DNA of 61,604 nt from an uncultured Pseudoflavonifractor sp. GTDB lineage: Bacteria > Bacillota > Clostridia > Oscillospirales > Oscillospiraceae. Every line of letters begins with the position of its first letter. Within the stretch, counting starts at the first letter, position 1. Position numbers and translations under genes: made by a program. This document shows positions 41,850 to 51,127 of the stretch, one piece after another. The DNA lies in contig CAJFTA010000016.1 in assembly GCA_904419835.1 (NCBI GenBank), positions 1 to 61,604 on the forward strand, given 5' to 3'. The notes beneath the pieces are model-generated. The model was not told the origin of the DNA and ran no database searches. It saw only the letters and a list, made by a program, of their open reading frames with translations.

Positions 41850-44636
41850 ATGGAAACGTTTGAGCTGAAAAAGGGCTTCTATTTCACCGGCGCCATTGAC
41901 CATGACCTGCGGGTGTTCGACATTATCATGTACACCGAGTTCGGCACCACCTACAACTCCTACGTCCTCAAGACCGGGAAGCACACCGTGCTCTTTGAGA
42001 CCGCCAAGGCCAAGTGCTGCGACGACTGGCTGCGGAAGGTGGGGGAGATTACCCCCATCGAGGAGGTGGACTACCTGGTGGTGAGCCACACCGAGCCCGA
42101 CCACTCGGGCAGCATCGAGCGGCTGCTGGACCTGAACCCCCGGCTGAAGATTGTGGCCACTGGCTGCGCCCTGGGCTTCCTGAAGGAGATTGTCAACAAG
42201 GACTTCTACTCCATCGCCGTCAAGGACGGCCAGACCCTGGAGCTGGACGGCAAGACCCTGGAGTTCATCGTGGTCCCCAACCTCCACTGGCCCGACACCA
42301 TGTACACCTATATCCGGGAGGACAAGACCCTGGTGACCTGCGACTCCTTCGGCTCCCACTACGCCATGGACGAGGTGGTGGCCAGTAAGGTCACCGACCG
42401 GGAGGGCTATCTCCGGGCCACCAAGTACTACTTTGACTGCATCATCGGGCCCTACAAGTCCTTCATGCTCTCCGCCCTCAGGCGGGTGCGCCAGCTGGAG
42501 CTGGACATGATCTGCCCCGGCCACGGCCCGGTGCTGGACTGCAATATCCCCTGGATGCTGGACACCTATGAGGAGTGGTCCACCGTCATCAACCCCAACC
42601 CCAGGACCACGGTCATCATCCCCTACGTCAGCGCCTACGGCTACACCGGCAGACTGGCCCAGGCCATCGCCCAGGGCATCCGGGAGAGCGGCGACATCGA
42701 CGTGCGCACCTACGACATGGTGGAGGCCGACGCGGCCAGGGTGGCCGAGGAGCTGCTGTACGCCGACGGCTTCCTGCTGGGCACGCCCACCATTGTGGGC
42801 GAGGCCCTCAAGCCTATCTGGGACCTGACCACCGGCATGTTCGCCGCCACCCACGGCGGCAAGCTGGCCAGCGCCTTCGGCAGCTACGGCTGGAGCGGCG
42901 AGGGCGTGCCCCACATCATGGAGCGCCTCAAGCAGCTCAAGCTGAAGACGGTGGAGCCCTTCCGGCTCCGCTTCAAGCCCAGCGAGGGCCAGCTGGAGCA
43001 GGCCAGGGACTTCGGCCGGAATTTCGGCCAGACCCTGCTGGAGAACCGGAAGAGCGTCAGGCGGGCCCCCGCCCGGAAGGTGAAGTGCAAGGTGTGCGGC
43101 GCCGTGTTTGACGAGGGCGCGGAGGTCTGCCCCGTGTGCAAGGTGGGCCCCGAGCACTTCGCGCCCCTGGACAAGGAGACAACCCCCGCCGTCCCCAAGG
43201 CCGGGGAGAAGGTGCGCTGCAAGATCTGCGGCGCCGTGTTCGACGGCTCCAAGGAGCGCTGCCCGGTGTGCGGCGTGGGGCCGGAGTACTACGTCAAGCT
43301 GGATGAGCAGAAGGCCGCGGCGCCCAAGGGCGGCCGCAGGCTGGTGAAGTGCCTGGTGTGCGGCGAGATTTTCGACGCCTCTCTGGACACCTGCCCGGTG
43401 TGCGGCGTGGGCCGGGACAAGTTCGTGGAGGTGGAGGAGGAAAAGACCGCCTTCCGCAACGACACCCGGAACAGCTATGTCATCCTGGGCAACGGCTGCG
43501 CCGGCGTCAGCGCGGCGGAGGCCATCCGGGAGCGGGACAAGACCGGCCGCATCCTGCTTATCTCCAACGAGGGCCCGGCCTACCAGCGGCCCATGCTCAC
43601 CAAGGCCATGCTCTCCGGCCTGACTGAGGAGCAGATGGCCCTTCATCCCGCCGGGTGGTATGAGGCCAACAACATCGTGCAGATTCTGAACCGGCAGGTC
43701 ATCTCCGTGGACACCGAGAAGAAAACCGTCACCCTGGACGGCGGCAGCGCCCTGCCCTACACCAAGCTCATTTTCGCTCTGGGCAGCGAGTGCTTCATCC
43801 CGCCCATCCCCGGCCACGACCAGGCCGGCGTGGTGGCCATCCGCCGCATCGGCGACGTGGAGAAAATCCAGGCCATGGGCGCCGCCCTGAAGCGGGCCGT
43901 GGTCATCGGCGGCGGCGTGCTGGGCCTGGAGGCGGCCTGGGAGCTGCGCAAGGCCAGGTGCGAGGTGACCGTGCTGGAGCTGGCGCCCCAGCTCATGGGC
44001 CGCCAGCTGGACGACGCGGCGGCCCAGCTGCTGCTCAAGCAGTGCGGCAAGGCGGGAGTCCGGGTGGAGACTGGCGTCCAGATTGCCGCCATCGAGGGGG
44101 ACGGCAAGGTGACCGGCGTGAAGCTGGGCACCGGCGAGGTCATCCCCGCCGACCTGGTGGTGGTGTCCTGCGGCGTCCGGGCCAACACCGCCGTCGCCAA
44201 GGCCGCCGGGGTGGAGACCGACCGGGCCATTGTGGTCAGTGAGACCATGGAGACCAACCTGCCCGGCGTGTACGCCTGCGGCGACTGCGCCCAGTTCCAG
44301 GGGGTCAACTTCGCCCTCTGGCCCGAGGCCCAGGAGCAGGGTAAGGTGGCCGGCGCCTGCGCCACCGGCGACCTGGCCGCCTACAAGCCCATCTCTCCCA
44401 TCCTGGCCTTCCACGGCATGGACACCGAGCTCTTCTCCCTGGGCGACCCGGGCAAGAACCCCGGCGTGGCCTATCAGACCGTGGAGCTCCGGGATGACGC
44501 CCAGGGCCGTCTGGAGCGGTACTACTTCACCGGCGGCCGTCTGTGCGGCGTGATTCTGGTGGGCGATGTGTCCAAAATGGCGGACATGATCAAGGCCGTG
44601 GAGGAGAAGCGGCCCATGGACAAGTTCTTCGCTTAA
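41850..44636 (+). CDS. Flavodiiron protein fused to three rubredoxins and an NADH:rubredoxin oxidoreductase
   Basis: This 928-aa single-chain NADH:O2 (or NO) reductase has four parts. The beta-lactamase-like diiron domain (1-245) has ligands H80, E82, D84, H146, D165 and H225. A flavodoxin domain (250-395) begins TTVIIPYVSAYGYTGRLAQA. Three tandem short-spacer rubredoxin knuckle pairs follow: C413/C416/C427/C430, C457/C460/C471/C474 and C501/C504/C515/C518 (CxxC-x10-CxxC). The NROR domain (about 538-928) has FAD motif ILGNGCAGVSAAEAI and NAD motif VVIGGGVLGLEAAWEL. Electrons can pass from NADH through FAD, rubredoxins and FMN to the diiron site within one chain. It is cytoplasmic and protects against oxygen. 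Confidence 0.95.
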   Translation: METFELKKGFYFTGAIDHDLRVFDIIMYTEFGTTYNSYVLKTGKHTVLFETAKAKCCDDWLRKVGEITPIEEVDYLVVSHTEPDHSGSIERLLDLNPRLKIVATGCALGFLKEIVNKDFYSIAVKDGQTLELDGKTLEFIVVPNLHWPDTMYTYIREDKTLVTCDSFGSHYAMDEVVASKVTDREGYLRATKYYFDCIIGPYKSFMLSALRRVRQLELDMICPGHGPVLDCNIPWMLDTYEEWSTVINPNPRTTVIIPYVSAYGYTGRLAQAIAQGIRESGDIDVRTYDMVEADAARVAEELLYADGFLLGTPTIVGEALKPIWDLTTGMFAATHGGKLASAFGSYGWSGEGVPHIMERLKQLKLKTVEPFRLRFKPSEGQLEQARDFGRNFGQTLLENRKSVRRAPARKVKCKVCGAVFDEGAEVCPVCKVGPEHFAPLDKETTPAVPKAGEKVRCKICGAVFDGSKERCPVCGVGPEYYVKLDEQKAAAPKGGRRLVKCLVCGEIFDASLDTCPVCGVGRDKFVEVEEEKTAFRNDTRNSYVILGNGCAGVSAAEAIRERDKTGRILLISNEGPAYQRPMLTKAMLSGLTEEQMALHPAGWYEANNIVQILNRQVISVDTEKKTVTLDGGSALPYTKLIFALGSECFIPPIPGHDQAGVVAIRRIGDVEKIQAMGAALKRAVVIGGGVLGLEAAWELRKARCEVTVLELAPQLMGRQLDDAAAQLLLKQCGKAGVRVETGVQIAAIEGDGKVTGVKLGTGEVIPADLVVVSCGVRANTAVAKAAGVETDRAIVVSETMETNLPGVYACGDCAQFQGVNFALWPEAQEQGKVAGACATGDLAAYKPISPILAFHGMDTELFSLGDPGKNPGVAYQTVELRDDAQGRLERYYFTGGRLCGVILVGDVSKMADMIKAVEEKRPMDKFFA

Positions 44637-44658
44637 ACAGAAAAGAGGGCCAATTCGA

Positions 44659-44685
44659 GGGCCGGAGGCTTTATGTCTCCGGCCC
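44659..44685 (+). terminator. Hairpin after the flavodiiron gene
   Basis: GGGCCGGAG and CTCCGGCCC pair around GCTTTATGT. There is only a weak T content after it (CTGTTCT). Confidence 0.5.
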
Positions 44686-44708
44686 CTGTTCTGACCGGGC
44701 GGCAATTG

Positions 44709-44737
44709 TTGCGCGGCGGGCGGGGAAATGGTATGAT
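44709..44737 (+). promoter_or_regulatory. Promoter of the second LytTR/GHKL pair
   Basis: TTGCGC, 17 bases and TATGAT, 33 bases before the GTG start of the regulator. Confidence 0.6.
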
Positions 44738-44770
44738 AAAGACAAAGTAGCGATGGAGGAGGCGGCGGCT

Positions 44771-45481
44771 GTGATACGGATTGCCCTGGTGGAGGATGAG
44801 GAGAGCTACGTGGCAACCCTGCGGGAATTTCTCGCCCGCTACGAGCGGGAGCGGGGGGAGCGGCTTCAGATCACCGTGTTTTCCGACGGAGACGAGATCG
44901 CCCTGGGCTACAGGAGCGAGTACGACGTGATCCTCATGGACATTGAGATGCGCTTTATGGACGGCATGACCGCCGCCGAGGAGATCCGGCGGGTGGACCC
45001 GGAGGTCATCATCATCTTCATCACCAACTCCCCCCAGTACGCCATCAAGGGCTACGCGGTGGACGCGCTGGACTATGTGCTCAAGCCCCTGACCTATTTC
45101 GCCTTCTCCCAGCGGATTGACCGTGCGCTGGAGCGGCTGGGCAACCGGGCGCAGCGGTATATGATGATCAACATCAAGGGGGGCAGCAGGAAGCTGGACG
45201 TCTCCAGGGTGTGGTTCATCGAGGTGCGGGACCACGAGCTCATCTACCACACGGAGGAGGGGCCCATCACCACCACCGGCACCATGCGGGAGGCGGAAAA
45301 GACCCTGGAGGGCTGTTCCTTTTTCCGGTGCAACAAGGGCTATCTGGTGAACCTGGAACATGTGGACGCCATCCGGGAGGACAACGCCATTGTCCACGGG
45401 GAGACCGTGCAGGTGAGCCGGGCCAGGAAAAAGGCCTTTCTGGACGCCCTGAACAACTACCTGGGCGAGGTGAGCAAATGA
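44771..45481 (+). CDS. LytTR-family response regulator, system 2
   Basis: This 236-aa protein is read from GTG 44771. The in-frame ATG at 44753 lies within the GGAGGAGG that serves as the ribosome site. The receiver has IALVEDEES, YDVILMDIEMRFMDGM (phospho-Asp) and IIFITN. The LytTR domain has FFRCNKGYLVNLEHVDAI. It is paralogous to the regulator of system 1 (same receiver and LytTR signatures). Its TGA overlaps the kinase ATG (ATGA). Confidence 0.92.
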   Translation: MIRIALVEDEESYVATLREFLARYERERGERLQITVFSDGDEIALGYRSEYDVILMDIEMRFMDGMTAAEEIRRVDPEVIIIFITNSPQYAIKGYAVDALDYVLKPLTYFAFSQRIDRALERLGNRAQRYMMINIKGGSRKLDVSRVWFIEVRDHELIYHTEEGPITTTGTMREAEKTLEGCSFFRCNKGYLVNLEHVDAIREDNAIVHGETVQVSRARKKAFLDALNNYLGEVSK

Positions 45482-46812
45482 ACGGGGAGCTGCTGGGCAA
45501 CATCCCCCGGATCCACACCGCCCTGGCCGAGTGGATTGCCTGCATGTTCTGCGTGGTCCAGCTGCCCAACCGCTTTCACGGACCAAAGCTCTGGGCGGCG
45601 TCGGGGGGCTTTCTGGCCGTGCTGTGCGCCTTTCTGGAGCTGACGGGGGACCTGCCCGTGGGCTGGTTTCTGCCCTGTATCCTGGCCTCCGCGCTCATCA
45701 TGTTCGGTTTTTTGGCCTGCTGCTGTAAAATCCCCCTGCCAAACGCGGCCTACTGCTGTGTCCGCGCCTTCATCATCGCGGAGTTTGCCGCCTCTCTGGA
45801 ATGGCAGCTGTACAGCTACTACTGGTATGCTGTGGCGGGCGGGGAGGACACCGGAGCGCTCGTCCGCTGGGCCTTCCTGCTGGGGACCTATTTTGTGGTG
45901 TTCGGTCTGCTCTACCTGCTGGACTTCCGGCGGCGGAGCAGCGACGTGGCCCTCCAGGCCGCCCAGCTGACCGCCCGGGAGCTGTGGTCCTCGGTGGCCA
46001 TCGGCGCGGCCATCTACGGCCTGAGCAACCTGAGCTATGTGACGGTCAACACCCCCTTCTCCGGCCAGGGAGTCTATGAGATCTTCAATATCCGCACCCT
46101 GGTGGACCTGGGCGGCATCGCCATTCTCCACGCCTACCACGTCCAGCTCTCCGAGCTCCACGCCCGGCGGGAGGTGGACGCCCTTCAGAACGTGCTCCAC
46201 GCCCAGTACACCCAGTACCAGCAGAGCCAGGAGAGCATTGAGCTCATCAACCGGAAGTACCACGACCTGAAGCACCAGATCGCCGTCCTCCGGTCAGAGG
46301 CGGACACGGAGAAGAAAAACGCCTATCTGGACCGGATGGAGGAGGAGATCAGGGCCTACGAGGCCCAGAACAAGACGGGCAACCAGGTGCTGGACACGGT
46401 GCTCACCAGCAAGAGCCTCTACTGCCAGCAGCACAACATCAGCCTGACCAGCGTGGTGGACGGCACGCTGCTGAATTTCATGGACGAGATGGACCTGTGC
46501 ACCCTCTTCGGCAACGCTCTGGACAACGCCATTGAGAGCGTGGAGAAGGTGCAGGACCTGGAGAAGCGGCTGATCCATCTCTCGGTTGCCCGGCAGAAGG
46601 CCTTCGTCCACGTCCGCCTGGAGAACACCTATGCGGGAGAGCTGAAGTTCGAAGGAGATTTGCCCGTCACCACCAAGGCGGACAGCCGGAACCACGGCTA
46701 CGGCCTGAAGAGCATCCGGCAGACAGCCAAAAAATACGGCGGATCCGCCACCGTCGCCGCCAGGGGAGAGTGGTTTGAGCTGCGGGTGCTCATCCCCCTG
46801 AACGGAATGTAA
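45478..46812 (+). CDS. GHKL sensor histidine kinase (AgrC-like), system 2
   Basis: This 444-aa protein has about six N-terminal transmembrane helices (residues 15-220). A coiled linker (LQNVLHAQYTQYQQSQESIE), the H box LINRKYHDLKHQIAVL and the GHKL domain (FGNALDNAIESVEKVQDLEK; NHGYGLKSIRQTAKKYGG) follow. It is similar in sequence and layout to the system 1 kinase, so the pairs are paralogous. No signal peptide gene is adjacent. The pair sits beside the flavodiiron gene, as system 1 sits beside the hydrogenase-like gene. Confidence 0.92.
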   Translation: MNGELLGNIPRIHTALAEWIACMFCVVQLPNRFHGPKLWAASGGFLAVLCAFLELTGDLPVGWFLPCILASALIMFGFLACCCKIPLPNAAYCCVRAFIIAEFAASLEWQLYSYYWYAVAGGEDTGALVRWAFLLGTYFVVFGLLYLLDFRRRSSDVALQAAQLTARELWSSVAIGAAIYGLSNLSYVTVNTPFSGQGVYEIFNIRTLVDLGGIAILHAYHVQLSELHARREVDALQNVLHAQYTQYQQSQESIELINRKYHDLKHQIAVLRSEADTEKKNAYLDRMEEEIRAYEAQNKTGNQVLDTVLTSKSLYCQQHNISLTSVVDGTLLNFMDEMDLCTLFGNALDNAIESVEKVQDLEKRLIHLSVARQKAFVHVRLENTYAGELKFEGDLPVTTKADSRNHGYGLKSIRQTAKKYGGSATVAARGEWFELRVLIPLNGM

Positions 46813-46821
46813 CAACGCAAA

Positions 46822-46870
46822 AACAGGCCCGGACTTTGGCAAAACGCCCAAAAAGTCCGGGCCTGTTTTT
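46822..46870 (+). terminator. Terminator of the second LytTR/GHKL operon
   Basis: AACAGGCCCGGACTTT and AAAGTCCGGGCCTGTT form a 16-bp stem with TTTTTG after. Confidence 0.88.
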
Positions 46871-47022
46871 GTGTTTTATGGACAGAAGCCGGACGGATTA
46901 CGGGAGAAAAACGACCGTTCACGGGCACGGCGCTCCGGCGGGGAAATTTTGTGGTACGCTATTGACGAAATGAGACGGCGCCGGCAGCGGGCCGGGCCGC
47001 GAAGAACCGGGTAAAGGGGAAG

Positions 47023-49407
47023 ATGGATTTGACAAAGCGCATCCCGTGGAACAACGACTGGGCGTTTACCGAGACATTTGACGAGGCGTTTCTCAACGGC
47101 GGGGGGGAGAGCACCGCGGTGCGGCTGCCCCACACCTGCAAGATGCTCCCCCTCCACTACGCCGACGAGCACGACTACCAGATGGTGTGCGGCTACCGCC
47201 GCAGCTTTGACGTACCGGAGGCGTGGAAGGGCAAACGGCTCTTTCTCACCTTTGAGGGCGCGGCCCACCAGGCCGCCGTGTTTGTCAACGGCAAGGAGGC
47301 GGCCAGCCACGACTGCGGCTACACCGCCTTTACCGTGGAGCTGACCGGCCTGGTGGAGTATGGAAAGGAGAACCGCGTGGCCGTCCGGCTGGACACCCGG
47401 GAGAGCCTGGACCAGCCCCCCTTCGGCCACGTCATCGACTACATGACCTTCGGCGGCCTCTACCGGGAGGCGTACCTGGAGGTGAAGGAGCCCGCCTTCC
47501 TGTCCGACGTGTTTGTCCGCACCCCGGAGCTGGACAGGGCCCTGGTGGACCTGACGCTGGAGAACAGCGCCCTGGCGGACACGGTGAGCCTGACCATCCT
47601 GGACAGTGCAGGTCAGACCGTCTTTACCGGCGCGGCCGGGGCGGAGGATGCGATCCGCGACTTCCCCTGCGCCGTCCCCGGCGCGCAGCCCTGGTCTCCC
47701 GACAGCCCCGCCCTCTACACCCTGGAGGCGGCGCTGAAGGACGCCGCCGGGACTGTGCTGGATATGAAGCGGGTCCGCTTCGGCTTCCGCACCGCCCGGT
47801 TTGCGAAGGACGGCTTCTTCCTCAACGGGAAGAAGCTGAAAATCCGGGGCCTGAACCGGCACCAGAGCTACCCCTATGTGGGCTACGCCATGCCCGCCTC
47901 GGTCCAGCGCCACGACGCGGAGATCCTCAAGTACGAGCTCCAGTGCAACGCGGTGCGCACCAGCCATTACCCCCAGTCCCACCACTTCCTGGACGCCTGC
48001 GACGAGCTGGGCCTGCTGGTGTTCACCGAGATGCCCGGCTGGCAGCACATCGGCGGCGAGCACTGGAAGGACGTGGCCTGCGGCAACACCCGGGACATGG
48101 TGCTCCAGTACCGCAACCACCCCTCCATTGTCCTCTGGGGCGTGCGCATCAACGAGTCTCAGGACGATGACGAATTCTACACCCGCACCAACGCCATCGC
48201 CCATGAACTGGACCCCTCCCGCCAGACCAGCGGCGTGCGGTACCTCTGGAAGAGCAGCCTGCTGGAGGATGTGTACTCCTTCAACGACTTCTCCCACGCC
48301 GGCACCAACCCGGGCCTGCTGCCCAAGTGGCTCATCTCCCCGGGCAAGGAGAAGGGGTACCTCATCAGCGAGTACAACGGGCACATGTACCCCACCAAGA
48401 CCTTTGACACCGCCGCCAACCGGCTGGACCACGCCCTCCGCCACGCCACGGTGCTGGACGCCATCTGCGGCCGGGACGAGGTGGCGGGCGGCTTCGGCTG
48501 GTGCATGACCGACTACTACACCCACGGCGACTTCGGCTCCGGCGACCGCATCTGCTACCACGGCGTGCTGGACATGTTCCGCAACCACAAGCTGGCCGCA
48601 GCGGTGTACGCCTCCGCCGGGGACGGCGCGCCGGTTCTGGCGGTGGGCTCCGAGATGGACATCGGCGACTATCCCGCCGGCAGCATCGGCGACAACTATA
48701 TCTTCACCAACGCCGACTTTGTCCGGGTCTGGCGGGACGGCCGCCAGCTGGGGGAGTACCGCCCCGGCGGAAAGCGGTGGAAGCACCTGAAGCACCCGCC
48801 CATCCCCTTCAACGACACCATCGGCGACGCCATCGAGAAGGGGGAGGGCTGGAGCCACCGCAAGGCCGAGGCCCTCAAGGACTCCCTGCTGGCCATCCAG
48901 CGCTTCGGCGTGAAGATTCCGGTGAAGTACATTCTCAAGACCGGACTGCGTGCGGTGCGGTATCTGGCCGGGCCGGGGACCTTCTCCCGCCTGTACGCCA
49001 AGTACTTTGAGAACTGGGGCACCTCTGCGCCGGTGTACCGCTTCCAGGCGGTGAAGGACGGCAAGGTGGTGGCCGAGATCTCCAAGTCCTCCAACGCCAG
49101 ACTGAGCCTGTCCGCCGACGCCAGCGCCACTGTCCTCACCGAGGGGGACACCTACGACGCCGCGGCCGTGCGGGTACGCATTGTGGACGAGAACGGCTCC
49201 ACCGCCCCCTACGCCCAGCTGCCCGTCCGCTTCGAGGTCTCCGGGCCGCTGGAGCTCATCGGGCCGGACACCGTCTGCTCCGACGGCGGTATGTGCGGCA
49301 CCTATGTTAAGACCACCGGCCGGACGGGAACCGCTGTCCTGCGGATTACCGCCCCCCAGACCCAGCCGGTGGAGCTGACCTTCCAGGTGAGCAAAAAGGA
49401 AGCGTGA
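47023..49407 (+). CDS. Glycoside hydrolase family 2 protein
   Basis: This 794-aa enzyme is similar to beta-galactosidase/beta-glucuronidase-type GH2. An N-terminal sugar-binding domain (residues 10-170; VRLPHTCKMLPLHYADEHDY, FGGLYREAYLEV) and an immunoglobulin-like domain (175-275) precede the TIM barrel. It has acid/base E378 in WGVRINESQDD and nucleophile E450 in LISEYNGHMYPTK. A C-terminal beta domain (about 680-790) follows. There is no signal peptide, so it acts on imported oligosaccharide in the cytoplasm. It is a single gene; the ribosome site is a weak AAAGGGGAAG. Confidence 0.92.
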   Translation: MDLTKRIPWNNDWAFTETFDEAFLNGGGESTAVRLPHTCKMLPLHYADEHDYQMVCGYRRSFDVPEAWKGKRLFLTFEGAAHQAAVFVNGKEAASHDCGYTAFTVELTGLVEYGKENRVAVRLDTRESLDQPPFGHVIDYMTFGGLYREAYLEVKEPAFLSDVFVRTPELDRALVDLTLENSALADTVSLTILDSAGQTVFTGAAGAEDAIRDFPCAVPGAQPWSPDSPALYTLEAALKDAAGTVLDMKRVRFGFRTARFAKDGFFLNGKKLKIRGLNRHQSYPYVGYAMPASVQRHDAEILKYELQCNAVRTSHYPQSHHFLDACDELGLLVFTEMPGWQHIGGEHWKDVACGNTRDMVLQYRNHPSIVLWGVRINESQDDDEFYTRTNAIAHELDPSRQTSGVRYLWKSSLLEDVYSFNDFSHAGTNPGLLPKWLISPGKEKGYLISEYNGHMYPTKTFDTAANRLDHALRHATVLDAICGRDEVAGGFGWCMTDYYTHGDFGSGDRICYHGVLDMFRNHKLAAAVYASAGDGAPVLAVGSEMDIGDYPAGSIGDNYIFTNADFVRVWRDGRQLGEYRPGGKRWKHLKHPPIPFNDTIGDAIEKGEGWSHRKAEALKDSLLAIQRFGVKIPVKYILKTGLRAVRYLAGPGTFSRLYAKYFENWGTSAPVYRFQAVKDGKVVAEISKSSNARLSLSADASATVLTEGDTYDAAAVRVRIVDENGSTAPYAQLPVRFEVSGPLELIGPDTVCSDGGMCGTYVKTTGRTGTAVLRITAPQTQPVELTFQVSKKEA

Positions 49408-49684
49408 CATGGAAGAGAAAATACGCTCCGGGACTTTCTGCCCGGTACCGCCGCCTGCCTGACTCACAGAGACTGGGACAGTATATTTCCTAAGAACCAT
49501 CATAGGACAGCTTTTCCGGCAAGTTGTTCAGAAAATGAGAAAAATTCAAAAAAATACCTGGCCTTCCATTTGGAAATGCATCTGTAAAAAGTAGACATTC
49601 ACACTTGTGTGAGTGTCTACTTTTGATGCAAAAATAATTAAAAATATAGAGATATTGTAACTTTATTTATTGTTTGAACTTTTG
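49408..49684. other. AT-rich intergenic gap between GH2 and SLH genes
   Basis: Base composition falls sharply here. I see no convincing gene. The bidirectional hairpin at 49587-49624 is the only clear signal. Confidence 0.6.
49587..49624. terminator. Bidirectional terminator
   Basis: AAAAGTAGACATTCACAC and GTGAGTGTCTACTTTT (one wobble) with loop TTGT give A/T runs on both sides, between convergent genes. Confidence 0.85.
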
Positions 49685-50872
49685 TTAATATTCTACGACT
49701 AAAATATTTTGCTTCAACTCTGCGTTAAACTCTACCCTCATAGAAACATCTAAAGAGAAAAATTTACAGTAATCTTCAACATTGATGTATTTTCCATAAA
49801 ATGCAACGTCATTTAGCATGTAATCTCCAGTTTTATTCGTATAAGGGATATCCAGAGTTTTACCATTATAAGAATGGTGGATAGTATAGTAGCTTTCTGT
49901 TGTATTTATATAATGCTCTATTTGTTGAACATCAATAGTTGTCTTATCATAATATGTGCTGAACATATCGATTGCCCCATCCAAAAATGGATTGTTGGAA
50001 GGGATTAATTGGCATGTATTAGTCATTAAAGCAAGTGTAATAATATCAGTCCACATGTCTTTTCCCATCTGACTATCAATATACAGTGTGGTAGGATCGT
50101 TTTTCTCGTAATAAATTATATTAGTTTTAGGCTCTCTAAGCTCATATGAATAAATTATCTCATAAAGCTTACCGTTGATGTTTACATATGAGTAATTTAA
50201 AAGAGCCAGTTCGTGCTTGACCACAGTCCCATTTATGACGTCACTATATTGTTTTTGTGTAAATGCCCCATTAATGATTAGTGTATCTGCTAGGGTCGTA
50301 TTTGTAGTTCCCTTCATTAAGGTGCTAAGAGCATTATAACTGATTTGAGCTATATCCCCGCGAGAAAAAAAGCTGGTGGAACTATACTCTCCATCAGTCA
50401 ATCCAATTTTGTCAGACAGTTCCCAAGCTGTCTCCCATTTAAAATCTACATTGCTGTCATAGCCAAGAGCACGGAGGATAAATGTCAGATATTGAGATGC
50501 AGATACCGTAGCCTCACCGCCGAAAACAGTTGCACCTGTGCCAGAGGTAAGCCCGTTTGCATAGGCATAGCCAACATAAGGCTTTGCCCATTCTACCACG
50601 TCTGTAAAGGGGGTATCCCAATTACCAGCCTGAGCTTCTTCGCTCTTCCCTAGCAGTCGAACTAGCATGGTCACGGCCTCATAGCGGCTGGCCACACGCT
50701 CAAGAGCAAAATTGGGATTGCCATTTTCGTCTGTGCCTGTTCCCTGAAAAAGACCTAGCTGATACAGCTGATTTGCTGCGTCAATTGCTTCGCAACTTGC
50801 GGCGAAAGCTGGTGGAATCATTGCAAAGGTCATACTAATAACAAGTGCTACACTTAGAATCCATTTTTTCAT
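49685..50872 (-). CDS. Secreted SLH-domain protein, AT-rich
   Basis: This 395-aa protein has a clear signal peptide (MKKWILSVALVISMTFAMIP, cleaved after AFA). The first half holds S-layer-homology-like repeats: AANQLYQLGLFQGTGTDENG, SRYEAVTMLVRLLGK, FTDVVEWAKPYVGYAYANG and SQYLTFILRALGY. The second half is Tyr/Asn/Ile-rich and unassigned; the end (FYGKYINVEDYCKFFSLDV) resembles a copper-amine-oxidase-N/stalk-like repeat. The gene is much poorer in GC than every neighbour, so it may have been acquired recently. It likely attaches to the cell wall. Confidence 0.85.
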   Translation of the reverse strand: MKKWILSVALVISMTFAMIPPAFAASCEAIDAANQLYQLGLFQGTGTDENGNPNFALERVASRYEAVTMLVRLLGKSEEAQAGNWDTPFTDVVEWAKPYVGYAYANGLTSGTGATVFGGEATVSASQYLTFILRALGYDSNVDFKWETAWELSDKIGLTDGEYSSTSFFSRGDIAQISYNALSTLMKGTTNTTLADTLIINGAFTQKQYSDVINGTVVKHELALLNYSYVNINGKLYEIIYSYELREPKTNIIYYEKNDPTTLYIDSQMGKDMWTDIITLALMTNTCQLIPSNNPFLDGAIDMFSTYYDKTTIDVQQIEHYINTTESYYTIHHSYNGKTLDIPYTNKTGDYMLNDVAFYGKYINVEDYCKFFSLDVSMRVEFNAELKQNILVVEY

Positions 50873-50956
50873 GACAAAAGGCCTCCTGATTTGTATTTTT
50901 GTATATTTTTCCGCGAAAAAAGAGGAGATATTACCTTACTAGATATGCCTAGTGTA

Positions 50957-50985
50957 AGTGTAGCCTGTTTGTGGACAACTGTCAA
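50957..50985 (-). promoter_or_regulatory. Promoter of the SLH gene
   Basis: The minus strand reads TTGACA, 17 bases, TACACT, about 80 bases before the ATG. AGGAGGCC precedes the start codon. The remainder of the gap to 51127 is AT-rich with no gene seen. Confidence 0.8.
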
Positions 50986-51127
50986 CAATGAGCCACGATT
51001 ATATAAATTATAGAAAATACTGTACTATTACGTACCTGCGTACAATTGCATTTAATGAGCTGTGAGAGCACTTTTTGAGAGTAAATTGGAAATCGCTCAT
51101 TTAAGAAGCTATTCTTTTATATGTCCT

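Noticed and set aside
34897..46812. Agr-type quorum sensing systems.
   Set aside because: The kinases and regulators look AgrC/AgrA-like, but no AgrB-like peptidase or AgrD-like peptide gene was found around either pair.
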